A DNA stretch of 64,000 bases from Clostridiales bacterium Firm_04 (GTDB lineage Bacteria > Bacillota > Clostridia > Oscillospirales > Ruminococcaceae): positions 62,001 through 126,000 of the forward strand of contig LVAJ01000027.1 in the NCBI GenBank assembly GCA_001603005.1. Reading direction: 5' to 3'. Positions 25,569-32,886 of the stretch are shown in pieces. A program made the position numbers and the translations under genes. The notes beneath the pieces were generated by a model. That model had not been told where the DNA came from and ran no database searches. It saw only the letters and a program-made list of their open reading frames with translations. Numbering within the stretch: the stretch's first letter is position 1; every line of letters begins with the position of its first letter.

Positions 25569-26296
25569 AGCTGCTGCGGCTGTTCCGGCGGTATGACAGA
25601 ATCAAGGCGGCGGTCATGCTGCTTGCGCTGGCAGTTTTTCTGGCAGGATCCTGCGTTCGTGCGGCATGTGCATACGCGGCGATTTTGCGTGCGCCGGCGG
25701 AATATGTCTGCACCGCGCCGGACGGGTTTCGGACGATCCTGCCGAAGCTTGCGGAAAACGAACGTGTCAGGGGATACAGCATGCAGACCACAGCAGCCCT
25801 GACAGCGCAGGAGCATACGCTGAATGTGACCGGTCTTTCTCCTGCATATCTGCTGGATTGCTGCGGGATCGAAGCGCCGTTCCATACGATCTTTGCAAAT
25901 GAAGCGGCATGGACGGCGTTCGGCTTGGATGCGGCAGAGCAGTCGGCACAGGTGCGCGGAACGCTCGGCGGGAAGCCGTTTTCCGGCGAACTGATCCGGG
26001 AGGATCTGCTGCCGGACGGTCAGCCGGCTGCGGTCATTGCGGTCACTGCCGCAGAGCTGCATGATGCCGCAGAACTGCGCGTCTGCATGACGGAGCCCGA
26101 TCCGGATCTGCTGGGACAGCTCGGCTTGCAGATCATGAATCCCGAGGCGCAGACCGCTTCGGAATATGAGAAGCAGCTTGTCCTGCTGCGGATCCGGTTC
26201 GGTGCGCTTTCAGCGCTGCTTGCTGTGATCGCAGCGGGGGCATTTTTGCGCGTGGGCAGTGCGCGTATCCATGCTGACACACAAGAGGGGAAATAA
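25565..26296 (+). CDS. bitopic membrane protein, last gene of the ABC operon
   Basis: 243 residues: membrane segment ~17-38, extracytoplasmic region ~40-210 with two cysteine pairs (C-T at ~52; C-C at ~98), second membrane segment ~215-235. This resembles the periplasmic-domain layout of MacB-like permeases but with only two segments; I do not recognise the family. Starts with ATGA overlap on the previous stop, so it is co-translated. Confidence 0.65.
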   Translation: MKLLRLFRRYDRIKAAVMLLALAVFLAGSCVRAACAYAAILRAPAEYVCTAPDGFRTILPKLAENERVRGYSMQTTAALTAQEHTLNVTGLSPAYLLDCCGIEAPFHTIFANEAAWTAFGLDAAEQSAQVRGTLGGKPFSGELIREDLLPDGQPAAVIAVTAAELHDAAELRVCMTEPDPDLLGQLGLQIMNPEAQTASEYEKQLVLLRIRFGALSALLAVIAAGAFLRVGSARIHADTQEGK

Positions 26297-26319
26297 CATA
26301 TTTTTTGCATCTTCGCCCA

Positions 26320-26348
26320 TTGCACTTTTCACAATAATATGCTATAAT
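26320..26348 (+). promoter_or_regulatory. promoter of the 26428 gene
   Basis: TTGCAC and TATAAT with a 17-base spacer; the same two hexamers and spacing precede the GH3 gene at 41671. Confidence 0.8.
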
Positions 26349-26427
26349 AAATGCAGTAACCGTGCAGCTGTGCGGAGCCGTCCGCGCGGATGCATGCTTC
26401 CGCCCGAATCGCGAAAGGAGCGCAGAT

Positions 26428-27033
26428 ATGAAAAAAAATCCGGCTCTTGTTCTGATGATCGCAGGTCTGGTGCTGGCAGCTGCGGGACTGCTCATCTTTT
26501 GGGGACTCCGCAGCGGATTCGGTCTTGTTCTGCTGGTGGCAGGCACTGTTGCATTTCTGTATTCCGGCTCAATGGAGCAGAAGAAAAAACAGGGCACATT
26601 TCCTGCCGGTTCCGCCGATCAGATCCGTGCTGCATTCGATCCGCAGCCCCATTGCGATGCTGCGGTGCAGCTTGCGGCGCAGTTCGGCAAACAGCTTTCC
26701 TATCAGCCTGCCGATGTGGAAACCGTCGAGGAGATTCTCGGTGTGCTGCACAATGATTATCAGGCGAAAAAGCTGTCCGATCCCGAAGCAATGCGATGTT
26801 CCACTGTGCTCGGCATCTATCTCGGCGAGGTGATGCTTCGGAACGGTGCGGCGGAACACGGCTTTTTCTGGAAGCTGGACGGCAGCGAGCCCTGCCTGAT
26901 GAACGGCGCGGGAAATACGATGTTTCCGGCGGCGAAAACATGGAAGCGGATCGCGAACGGCAGCGGGGACGATGTGCGCCCGTTCTACGAGACCGGCATG
27001 AAAATCGCGGACGGTTCCTACCGCCCGTCGTAA
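26428..27033 (+). CDS. membrane-anchored protein of unknown function, 201 aa
   Basis: Two N-terminal hydrophobic segments (~8-48) then a soluble cytoplasmic domain (~60-200) with V-E-T-V-E-E-I-L-G-V-L-H-N-D-Y and Y-L-G-E-V-M-L-R-N-G, which has the look of an uncharacterised DUF-type helical/beta domain. AAAGGAG lies eight bases before the ATG. A promoter with consensus -10 precedes it, and the next gene follows at 21 bases. Confidence 0.65.
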   Translation: MKKNPALVLMIAGLVLAAAGLLIFWGLRSGFGLVLLVAGTVAFLYSGSMEQKKKQGTFPAGSADQIRAAFDPQPHCDAAVQLAAQFGKQLSYQPADVETVEEILGVLHNDYQAKKLSDPEAMRCSTVLGIYLGEVMLRNGAAEHGFFWKLDGSEPCLMNGAGNTMFPAAKTWKRIANGSGDDVRPFYETGMKIADGSYRPS

Positions 27034-27054
27034 AACGGAAAGGAGATGCTGCGG

Positions 27055-27546
27055 ATGCTCTGGCAGGTGATACTGGAAGGACTGGCTGTCTGCATGATCC
27101 TGCTGATCTGCTGCGTGGTCGGGATCGCAAACGGTGCGGTCAACTGCGTATTTCTGTACGACAAACAGGTGCAGGAACGCGCTGTACAGAACGGTCTGAT
27201 CACGCCCGAAAAAATCAAACGGAATCAGACGGTGTTCAAGATCTGCGGAATGACGGCAATGCTGCTGTTCACGCTGATCGCGGTCTACGGCTGCAACGGC
27301 GCACGCGGATTTGCAGAAGGATACCGGCAGCTGGTCGTCATTTTTCTGATGGAAGGGCTGTTTGACCGGCTGTTCATCGACTTTTTCTGGGTGGAGCATA
27401 CGAAAGCGTGGATCATCCCCGGCACAGAGGATCTGATGCCGTATATTCCGAAAAAGCAGCAGGTGCAGCGATTGATCGCCACGCTGATCGGCTATCCGGT
27501 CATGGCGGCGGTTCCGGCTGCGCTCATGTCGCTGATCTTCAAATAA
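27055..27546 (+). CDS. multi-spanning membrane protein, 163 aa
   Basis: Four hydrophobic segments, with a conserved-looking W-V-E-H-T-K-A-W-I-I-P-G-T-E-D-L stretch between the third and fourth. Family not recognised. I prefer the ATG at 27055, eight bases after GGAAAGGAG, over the ATG at 27046 that touches the ribosome site. Likely one transcript with the gene before it. Confidence 0.6.
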   Translation: MLWQVILEGLAVCMILLICCVVGIANGAVNCVFLYDKQVQERAVQNGLITPEKIKRNQTVFKICGMTAMLLFTLIAVYGCNGARGFAEGYRQLVVIFLMEGLFDRLFIDFFWVEHTKAWIIPGTEDLMPYIPKKQQVQRLIATLIGYPVMAAVPAALMSLIFK

Positions 27547-27581
27547 CTGTCAATCTCAAACTATGAAAAGGAGTGTGCGAA

Positions 27582-27902
27582 ATGATATTCCCTGAAATCA
27601 AACAGACCGCTGATGCGATCGCAAAGCTCGGCAAGCCGCTGCGCATCTATCTCATCAGCCACAAGACCAATCATGCGTCCGGCGAGCTTATCAGCTTTAA
27701 GCTTGCGCTGATCGTGCCGGATGACACCGCGAATATCTCGGAGCTGGAATGCTTCCTGTATACGGCGGTGGACTGCAATTATCCCTACGATCTGGTGCTC
27801 TACAAGCAGAGCGAATGGGAAACGCTTTCACAGGATCCGCGCACATTTGCGTGGTCGATTCGCGAGACAGGGGGTGTGCTGTATGAGCAGGGGCTATCGT
27901 GA
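27582..27902 (+). CDS. degenerate MNT-like (minimal nucleotidyltransferase) protein
   Basis: 106 residues. The strand-turn-strand L-R-I-Y-L-I-S-H-K-T-N-H-A-S-G-E-L-I lines up with the G-S-x10-D-x-D region of minimal nucleotidyltransferases, but the G-S is replaced by S-H and the catalytic S-D-x-D by S-F-K-L-A, so it should be inactive as a transferase. The identification rests on size, position before a HEPN gene with a 20-base overlap, and this alignment by eye. AAAGGAG precedes the ATG by eight bases. Confidence 0.5.
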   Translation: MIFPEIKQTADAIAKLGKPLRIYLISHKTNHASGELISFKLALIVPDDTANISELECFLYTAVDCNYPYDLVLYKQSEWETLSQDPRTFAWSIRETGGVLYEQGLS

Positions 27903-28323
27903 CGGAGACAGTAAGCGCTATTTCGACTGGCTGTACTATGCTGCGATCGACCTGCGTGCGGCAAAGCTGCTGCTCGACGATCCGCGCTGCTACAACATCA
28001 TCTCGTTCCACTGTCAGCAGTGCATCGAAAAGGCGCTGAAGGGTTATCTGCTGTGGCGGAAGCATCGTCTTTATGACGGACACAACCTGCCGTTTCTCTG
28101 CAAGCAGGCAATGGCAGAGGATCCGCATTTCCGCGAGCGCATCAAGATTTGCAGTGAGGTCAACCACTACTACATTGAATCGCGCTATCCGGCAGACTTC
28201 CTGCTTTCGCTCGATGAGGAGTCGATCCAGAACCTGATCGTCGAAACAAGCGATATGCTCACGTTCGTCAACAGTCTTGTCAAGTTCGATTTCACCAGCT
28301 ATCACGCGAAAAAGGCGGGCTGA
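27883..28323 (+). CDS. HEPN-domain protein
   Basis: 146 residues with the PF05168 pattern: W-L-Y-Y-A-A-I-D-L-R-A-A-K-L-L-L helix, H-C-Q-Q-C-I-E-K-A-L-K-G-Y-L-L near residue 50, G-H-N-L-P-F-L, and Y-Y-I-E-S-R-Y-P near 100. The R-x4-6-H ribonuclease motif that HEPN toxins carry in the last helix is not seen there, so nuclease activity is doubtful. It overlaps the MNT-like gene by 20 bases and is followed six bases later by the CYTH gene. Confidence 0.8.
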   Translation: MSRGYRDGDSKRYFDWLYYAAIDLRAAKLLLDDPRCYNIISFHCQQCIEKALKGYLLWRKHRLYDGHNLPFLCKQAMAEDPHFRERIKICSEVNHYYIESRYPADFLLSLDEESIQNLIVETSDMLTFVNSLVKFDFTSYHAKKAG

Positions 28324-28328
28324 ACCGC

Positions 28329-28946
28329 ATGGAACAGGAATACAAATGGAAGATCCCGCAGGCAACGCTCTCCGCGCTGGCGGACTATCTGCACGGGCTT
28401 TCCGGCAGGCTGCGGCATGATACGCTGCACATGGCGGCGGTCTATTACGACACCGCGGACAGTCTCGTTTACAAAAACGGCGCGGCGCTGCGGCTGCGCA
28501 TGGAGAATGACCGGTCGGTCTGCTGCATGAAGCGCACGGTCTCGAAATCCGGCGCAAAGGCGATCCGCGAGGAATACGAGGTCGAGGCGGATTCGCTTGC
28601 CGAGGGACTGCGAAAGCTGCCCGATGCCGGTGCGCCGCGCGACCTCTGCATTTTGCTGTCGCATCAGCAGTTCCGCGAGCTCGGCAGAACCGATTTTGTC
28701 CGCAGCTGCTATCTGCTTGCATTTGAAGGCGATGCGCCGTTCACCGCGGAGTTTGCGGTCGATGTCGGGGCGCTCGGCGCGGCAGACAATATGCAGCCGT
28801 TCGAGGAACTGGAGCTGGAACTCAAAAGCGGCGATGCTGCTGCGTTTTCTTCTTATGCAGAACAGCTTGAAGCCGATTTTTCGCTCGAACCGCAGCGCCT
28901 TTCCAAGCTGGCGCGTGCGATTCAGGCGGCAGGCAGCAGCCGGTAA
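28329..28946 (+). CDS. CYTH-domain protein (triphosphate tunnel metalloenzyme)
   Basis: 205 residues beginning with the hallmark E-x-E-x-K (E-Q-E-Y-K, residues 2-6), followed by Y-Y-D-T-A-D near 40, L-R-L-R near 55, K-R-T and E-E-Y-E-V further on, E-F-A-V-D and F-E-E-L-E-L-E-L-K. Such proteins hydrolyse inorganic triphosphate or other triphosphates; a cyclase role is possible. The true substrate is unknown. It lies in a tight run with the MNT-like and HEPN genes. Confidence 0.87.
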   Translation: MEQEYKWKIPQATLSALADYLHGLSGRLRHDTLHMAAVYYDTADSLVYKNGAALRLRMENDRSVCCMKRTVSKSGAKAIREEYEVEADSLAEGLRKLPDAGAPRDLCILLSHQQFRELGRTDFVRSCYLLAFEGDAPFTAEFAVDVGALGAADNMQPFEELELELKSGDAAAFSSYAEQLEADFSLEPQRLSKLARAIQAAGSSR

Positions 28947-29048
28947 CGGTGCGCGTGTCGAATCCTGCCGAATCATCGCCGGTTTTTCCGGATTGATTTG
29001 CAAAGCATGGATTATTTTGTGTAAGGATACGAATATGTTGCGGATGCG

Positions 29049-29077
29049 TTCCATATTTGTTCCAATTGTGATATAAT
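29049..29077 (+). promoter_or_regulatory. possible extended -10 promoter upstream of the helicase gene
   Basis: TTCCAT, 17 bases, TATAAT with TG one base upstream (TGATATAAT). The -35 is poor, so the extended -10 would have to carry it. The start site would fall inside the following hairpin. Confidence 0.5.
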
Positions 29078-29079
29078 AA

Positions 29080-29127
29080 AAGAAGCGCCGTTGTTGTAAA
29101 CAATTCAGCGGCGCTTCTTCTCTTTTT
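29080..29127 (+). terminator. hairpin with T-run upstream of the helicase gene
   Basis: AAGAAGCGCCG (29080-29090) pairs with CGGCGCTTCTT (29109-29119), followed by CTCTTTTTT. It may end the MNT-HEPN-CYTH transcript. Confidence 0.75.
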
Positions 29128-29168
29128 TCACTACCAATCTCACTACACATCGCAGAAAGGAATTTGAC

Positions 29169-30518
29169 ATGACTTTTTCAAGGGAGATCATTCAATCGCG
29201 CCCCGCCGCAGGATATACGGTGATCCTCGGCACAGCGGGCAGCGGAAAAACCGCGGCAGCCATGCAGCGTGCCTGCTGGTTTGCGGAGCAGCCGCCGCGT
29301 CCGAATGTGCTGCTGCTGACATGGAACCGGCTGCTTGCCATGCAGATGAAGGCGATGCAGGATATGCTGCCGAAGCGTCTGACGGTCGAATGTTTGTCTG
29401 ATTTTGCGGTCCGCATTCTCAAGCGCAGAGGCGTTCTTTCCGGTACGCGCCGCATATTGGATGCAGACGGGCGGATCGGGTACATTGCACAGGCGCTGCG
29501 GCACTGTCAGGCGGTGCATCCGGATGAACCGCTGTTTCAGATGCCGGCAGCCCGCTGTGCAGCGCAGATCCGTGCGATCCGGCACAGGATCGCGCTGCCG
29601 GATGAAATGTCAGAGCCGGCGCGTGACAAACTGCACCGCTGCATGGAGATCGTGCAGCAGAAATATCTGGAGCTGCGCACATTCGACGGCTGGCGCTTCG
29701 ATTGCGACGATCTTGCGGAGCTGCTGAGCCGTCCCGATCCGCATGCGCGCTGCCCCGTGCAGTATTCGCACATCATTGCGGATGAGGCGCAGGACTACAC
29801 GCCGCTCATGCTGCATGCGCTGCTCGGCTCGCTGAAACCGGACGGCGATCTCACACTGTTCGCGGATCCGGACAGACAGCTTTTCGGCAGCGGGAGTCAT
29901 TTTCGCTGCGCCGGACTGCCGGTCGGTCAGCTTTTGAAAATGGAGCAGAACCGGCGGAGTCCTGCGGCGGGATTTGCGCTCATGCAGGCGCTCCGTGCGG
30001 AGATGCGGCAGCTTGATGATGCAGATATGCTGACGCCGCATTCGGAAAAGGAACCGGCTGACTGTCCGCCGCTGCATTGCTATGACAAAATTGCAGATGA
30101 ACTTGCTGCTGTGACGGAGCAAGCCGCTGCACGGAGCAAGAGCACTGCGGCTGCCGTTCTGCTGCGGAATGCAGAATCGGTGCTGCGCTATCAGCAGGCG
30201 TTTGCGGAAAAGAACGTGTCTGCGGAGATTCTGCGCGATGATATGCCGGCGAAGCTTGGCGGGAAAGGGCTGTATCTCGGAACCTACGCGGCGGCGCGCG
30301 GGCTGACCTTTCCGCAGGTGTTCCTGCCGGAGCTTTCGGCTGACCGGATCCCTGATCCTGCGCAGCGGATATGCATGCTGAACGAAGCGGATGCATCGGA
30401 GTATGAACGGCGGCTGCTGTATCTGGCGGCAGGGCGTGCGTCCGGTGCGCTGATGCTGTCCTGCGCGGGAATGCCCTCGCCGCTGCTGCCGGCATGTCTG
30501 CGCAGCGGGGGCGCATGA
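29169..30518 (+). CDS. compact UvrD/Rep-like superfamily 1 helicase
   Basis: 449 residues, much shorter than UvrD/PcrA (~700+). Motif I G-T-A-G-S-G-K-T (~21-28), motif Ia L-L-L-T-W-N, motif II I-A-D-E-A-Q-D (~200), motif III L-T-L-F-A-D-P-D-R-Q, motif IV-like M-E-Q-N-R-R-S, motif V Y-A-A-A-R-G-L-T-F (~375) and motif VI E-R-R-L-L-Y-L-A-A-G-R-A (~420). The 1B and 2B domains are missing or minimal, so it may be a translocase or ATPase rather than a full unwinding enzyme. AAAGGAATT precedes the ATG. Confidence 0.85.
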   Translation: MTFSREIIQSRPAAGYTVILGTAGSGKTAAAMQRACWFAEQPPRPNVLLLTWNRLLAMQMKAMQDMLPKRLTVECLSDFAVRILKRRGVLSGTRRILDADGRIGYIAQALRHCQAVHPDEPLFQMPAARCAAQIRAIRHRIALPDEMSEPARDKLHRCMEIVQQKYLELRTFDGWRFDCDDLAELLSRPDPHARCPVQYSHIIADEAQDYTPLMLHALLGSLKPDGDLTLFADPDRQLFGSGSHFRCAGLPVGQLLKMEQNRRSPAAGFALMQALRAEMRQLDDADMLTPHSEKEPADCPPLHCYDKIADELAAVTEQAAARSKSTAAAVLLRNAESVLRYQQAFAEKNVSAEILRDDMPAKLGGKGLYLGTYAAARGLTFPQVFLPELSADRIPDPAQRICMLNEADASEYERRLLYLAAGRASGALMLSCAGMPSPLLPACLRSGGA

Positions 30519-30544
30519 TACCGTAAAATTCATCGGCGTTTCAA

Positions 30545-30573
30545 TTGACAGTGCGGCGAGACTGTGCTATAAT
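30545..30573 (+). promoter_or_regulatory. full-consensus sigma-A promoter
   Basis: TTGACA, 17 bases, TATAAT. Start of transcription about 40 bases before the small membrane protein gene. Confidence 0.92.
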
Positions 30574-30617
30574 TGTAACGAATAGAAACCGGATTTTTAC
30601 GGGAATGGGGCATAAAA

Positions 30618-30908
30618 ATGGAAATTGCAGACACGATTCTGGGATTCTTGCTGTTAGGCGGCGCTTTCTTAGCATTTACGATCATCAATTATCAGATTGT
30701 GTTTCTAACAATCAAAAAAGCGGACTATGTTCCGTCAATGACGCCGTTGCTCGGCGGATGCGCCGGCGCAATGTTAGCCGTGGTCGTATTCGGGCTGGAT
30801 CATCCGCTGCTGATCTTGCTGCCGCTTTTGATTGATCCGGGAAGTATTCCGATGCTGATCCGGTTTATCATAGCCATTTTTGGAAAAGGGAATAAATCTA
30901 ACACATGA
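30618..30908 (+). CDS. small membrane protein, 96 aa
   Basis: Three hydrophobic segments separated by short polar turns and a Lys/Asn-rich C-terminus. No family recognised. It has its own perfect promoter and its own terminator, so it is a separately transcribed, probably well-expressed gene. The ribosome site before the ATG is weak (GGGGCATAAAA). Confidence 0.65.
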   Translation: MEIADTILGFLLLGGAFLAFTIINYQIVFLTIKKADYVPSMTPLLGGCAGAMLAVVVFGLDHPLLILLPLLIDPGSIPMLIRFIIAIFGKGNKSNT

Positions 30909-30932
30909 ATGCGCTGAACTGAAATAATGAAT

Positions 30933-30969
30933 GCCCCGAAGCAATTTTGAAACGCTTCGGGGCTGTTTT
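30933..30969 (+). terminator. terminator after the small membrane protein gene
   Basis: GCCCCGAAGC (30933-30942) pairs with GCTTCGGGGC (30954-30963), followed by TGTTTTC. Confidence 0.8.
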
Positions 30970-30981
30970 CATATGCATAAT

Positions 30982-31057
30982 GGGATTCCAAAGGGATGCA
31001 ATCCCTTTGGTCAGGCTTGGGCTGAAAGCCCATTCCAAATCATCGCGAAGCGATACC
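30982..31057 (+). repeat. 75-bp composite three-hairpin element, copy B
   Basis: Matches the reverse complement of 7096-7170 apart from a few substitutions and one extra base, and keeps the same three dyads. It abuts the 3' end of the histidine kinase gene (31060), so in that transcript it would form the 3' end hairpins. Confidence 0.9.
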
Positions 31058-31059
31058 TC

Positions 31060-31950
31060 TTACGCTGTTTCCGGCAGGTGCAGGCGGATCTTGAGCAGGT
31101 CGTCCTCGCAGGATGCTTCGATGCTGCCGCCCATTTGCTCCATAACCGTTTTCGCGATCGCAAGACCGAGACCGGTCGAGTGCTCCGCCGATTCCACCGT
31201 ATAAAACCGGTCGAACAGATGCGCAAGATGCGTCTTGTCGATCTCCGCAGCATGATTTGCGAAGCAGACCGTGCCGGTCTCATCTGCCGAAATGAACAGG
31301 TCGCCGCTGCTGTATTTCAGCGCATTGTGTAGTAGATTCGTGAACACGCGGCTGAGCGCGGACGGGTTGCATTTGCAGTACACCGGCTGCGCGGGCAGGT
31401 CGATCTGCGGAGTGATGCCGCGCTGCATCAGTACGGCGTAATAGCCTGCGATGCTTTCTTCCAGCAGCGCATTGATGCTGACGGTCTCCGTTTCCGGCTC
31501 GCCTTCCGATGAGAGGATCAGCGAATAGCGGAACAGCTCCTCGGTCAGCTGCCGCATCTGCTCGGTGCGGTTTTCGATGACGGCAAGATACCGTTTTGCA
31601 TCGGCGGTCTGCACCTGATCGGACAGCAGCTCCAGATAGCCTGAAATCGCGGTCAGCGGTGTGCGGAGATCATGCGAAATATTCGTCACTGCGTTCTTTA
31701 GTTCGCGGTCACCGGAGACATATTTCATTTGCTGGTCGCGCAGCAGATCCAGCTGCTGATTCAGGATCGCGGTGAACCGGCGCAGATGACGGTCGCCGGA
31801 TCTGAGCCGCAGCGGGGTGTTGGTATCCGTTTTGAGCCGCTGCTCCAGCGCGTGTGCCAGATGCGCAAGATCGCGCCGGAGCATCAGCAGTCTGACCGAT
31901 AAGACGAGCAGTCCTGCCGCCAGAATGATACAGAGGATCCACGGGAGCAT
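31060..31950 (-). CDS. sensor histidine kinase (two-component system 3)
   Basis: 296 residues: one N-terminal membrane segment (~3-22) with virtually no extracellular part, a short linker, phosphoacceptor box N-I-S-H-D-L-R-T-P near residue 95, N-box T-N-L-L-H-N-A-L-K-Y-S, and G-box S-T-G-L-G-L-A-I-A. Like system 1, it has no sensing domain, typical of kinases that read the state of a partner ABC transporter. It is the last gene after the ATPase and four permeases. Confidence 0.92.
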   Translation of the reverse strand: MLPWILCIILAAGLLVLSVRLLMLRRDLAHLAHALEQRLKTDTNTPLRLRSGDRHLRRFTAILNQQLDLLRDQQMKYVSGDRELKNAVTNISHDLRTPLTAISGYLELLSDQVQTADAKRYLAVIENRTEQMRQLTEELFRYSLILSSEGEPETETVSINALLEESIAGYYAVLMQRGITPQIDLPAQPVYCKCNPSALSRVFTNLLHNALKYSSGDLFISADETGTVCFANHAAEIDKTHLAHLFDRFYTVESAEHSTGLGLAIAKTVMEQMGGSIEASCEDDLLKIRLHLPETA

Positions 31951-31968
31951 CGCTGCACCGCCTTTCTC

Positions 31969-32886
31969 TTAATTGATATTGACGCTCGGGGCGAAGAACA
32001 GTCCCGCTGCAAACAGCAGAAGCGTCAGCCCCAGCACCGCGACCGGACGAATGTGCAGCAGGCGTTCGATCTCGCGGCGTTCCGCAGAAAAAAACAGTTG
32101 TTTGTCTATCTGCGCTTCGTCGTATTCCTGATAGCGGCTGATGTACTCTGCATCGTCAAGCGGGCTCTGCATCATGTCGAACAGGACTGCGCCCTTGCAG
32201 AATGTCCGGAGCGGACCGTGCAAAGCTTCGTAATTGCGTATTTTTTCTTTGCGGTGACTGATCATTCTTCCGTCTTTATCGTACTGCATATCGACATATT
32301 GAATATGGTACTGCGGCTGTTCCAGCTTTTCGATGACCGTGATGCCCGCGAAGAGCAGGAGCATCGGGAGCGCGATGCCGATGACGACTGCGGCTGCGGT
32401 GGAGCGCGCATAATAGCAGAGAACAGGCATCAGCACGGCAAAGAATAAATAGGACGGAAGAAGAATGAGAATCGCAGTTCGTGCTTGCTTTCCGCTGAAA
32501 TAGCGCAAGTTTGTCAGCGCCCAGAATATGACCGGCAGCACGGAGAGTGCAAAATGCACCAGCGCCGACAGGACGGCATAGAGGATGTCCGCAAGCAGCA
32601 GCTCGCCCTTTGATGCACCGGCGATCAGCTTGCTGCGCAGCATGCCGCTTTCCTTATCGACCGCGCAGCGCAGGATCGACATGACGGCGGAGAGGATCAG
32701 CCCGCACATCAGCAGCGGAATCAGCATGTCGTAGCTGATCCATGCATAATATTCCGGATCGTCATGCATGTGCGCTGTTGCGGGGAAAATGTATATGCCG
32801 ATCAGCAATGCCAGCACCAGCGCGGCATATGTGAGCGGATGATGCAGATCGCGGCGCAGTCTTGCGCGCAGTAAAATACGGATCAT
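31969..32886 (-). CDS. ABC-2-type permease, fourth of the cluster
   Basis: 305 residues with six or seven membrane segments: one at ~20-38, a group at ~50-190, one at the C-terminus. Begins with the amphipathic helix I-L-L-R-A-R-L-R-R-D-L-H-H-P shared in diluted form with the three upstream permeases but lacks their C-terminal R-R-K-E-L; it is the most diverged. It overlaps the preceding permease by four bases. Confidence 0.75.
   Translation of the reverse strand: MIRILLRARLRRDLHHPLTYAALVLALLIGIYIFPATAHMHDDPEYYAWISYDMLIPLLMCGLILSAVMSILRCAVDKESGMLRSKLIAGASKGELLLADILYAVLSALVHFALSVLPVIFWALTNLRYFSGKQARTAILILLPSYLFFAVLMPVLCYYARSTAAAVVIGIALPMLLLFAGITVIEKLEQPQYHIQYVDMQYDKDGRMISHRKEKIRNYEALHGPLRTFCKGAVLFDMMQSPLDDAEYISRYQEYDEAQIDKQLFFSAERREIERLLHIRPVAVLGLTLLLFAAGLFFAPSVNIN

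Noticed and set aside
29169..30518. Pseudogene of UvrD
   Set aside because: Shorter than UvrD, but all main ATPase and helicase motifs are intact and in order with no frameshift, so it is better called a compact family member.
30982..31057. Insertion sequence
   Set aside because: The element is only 75 bp, non-coding and without target-site duplications; no transposase is present in the window.
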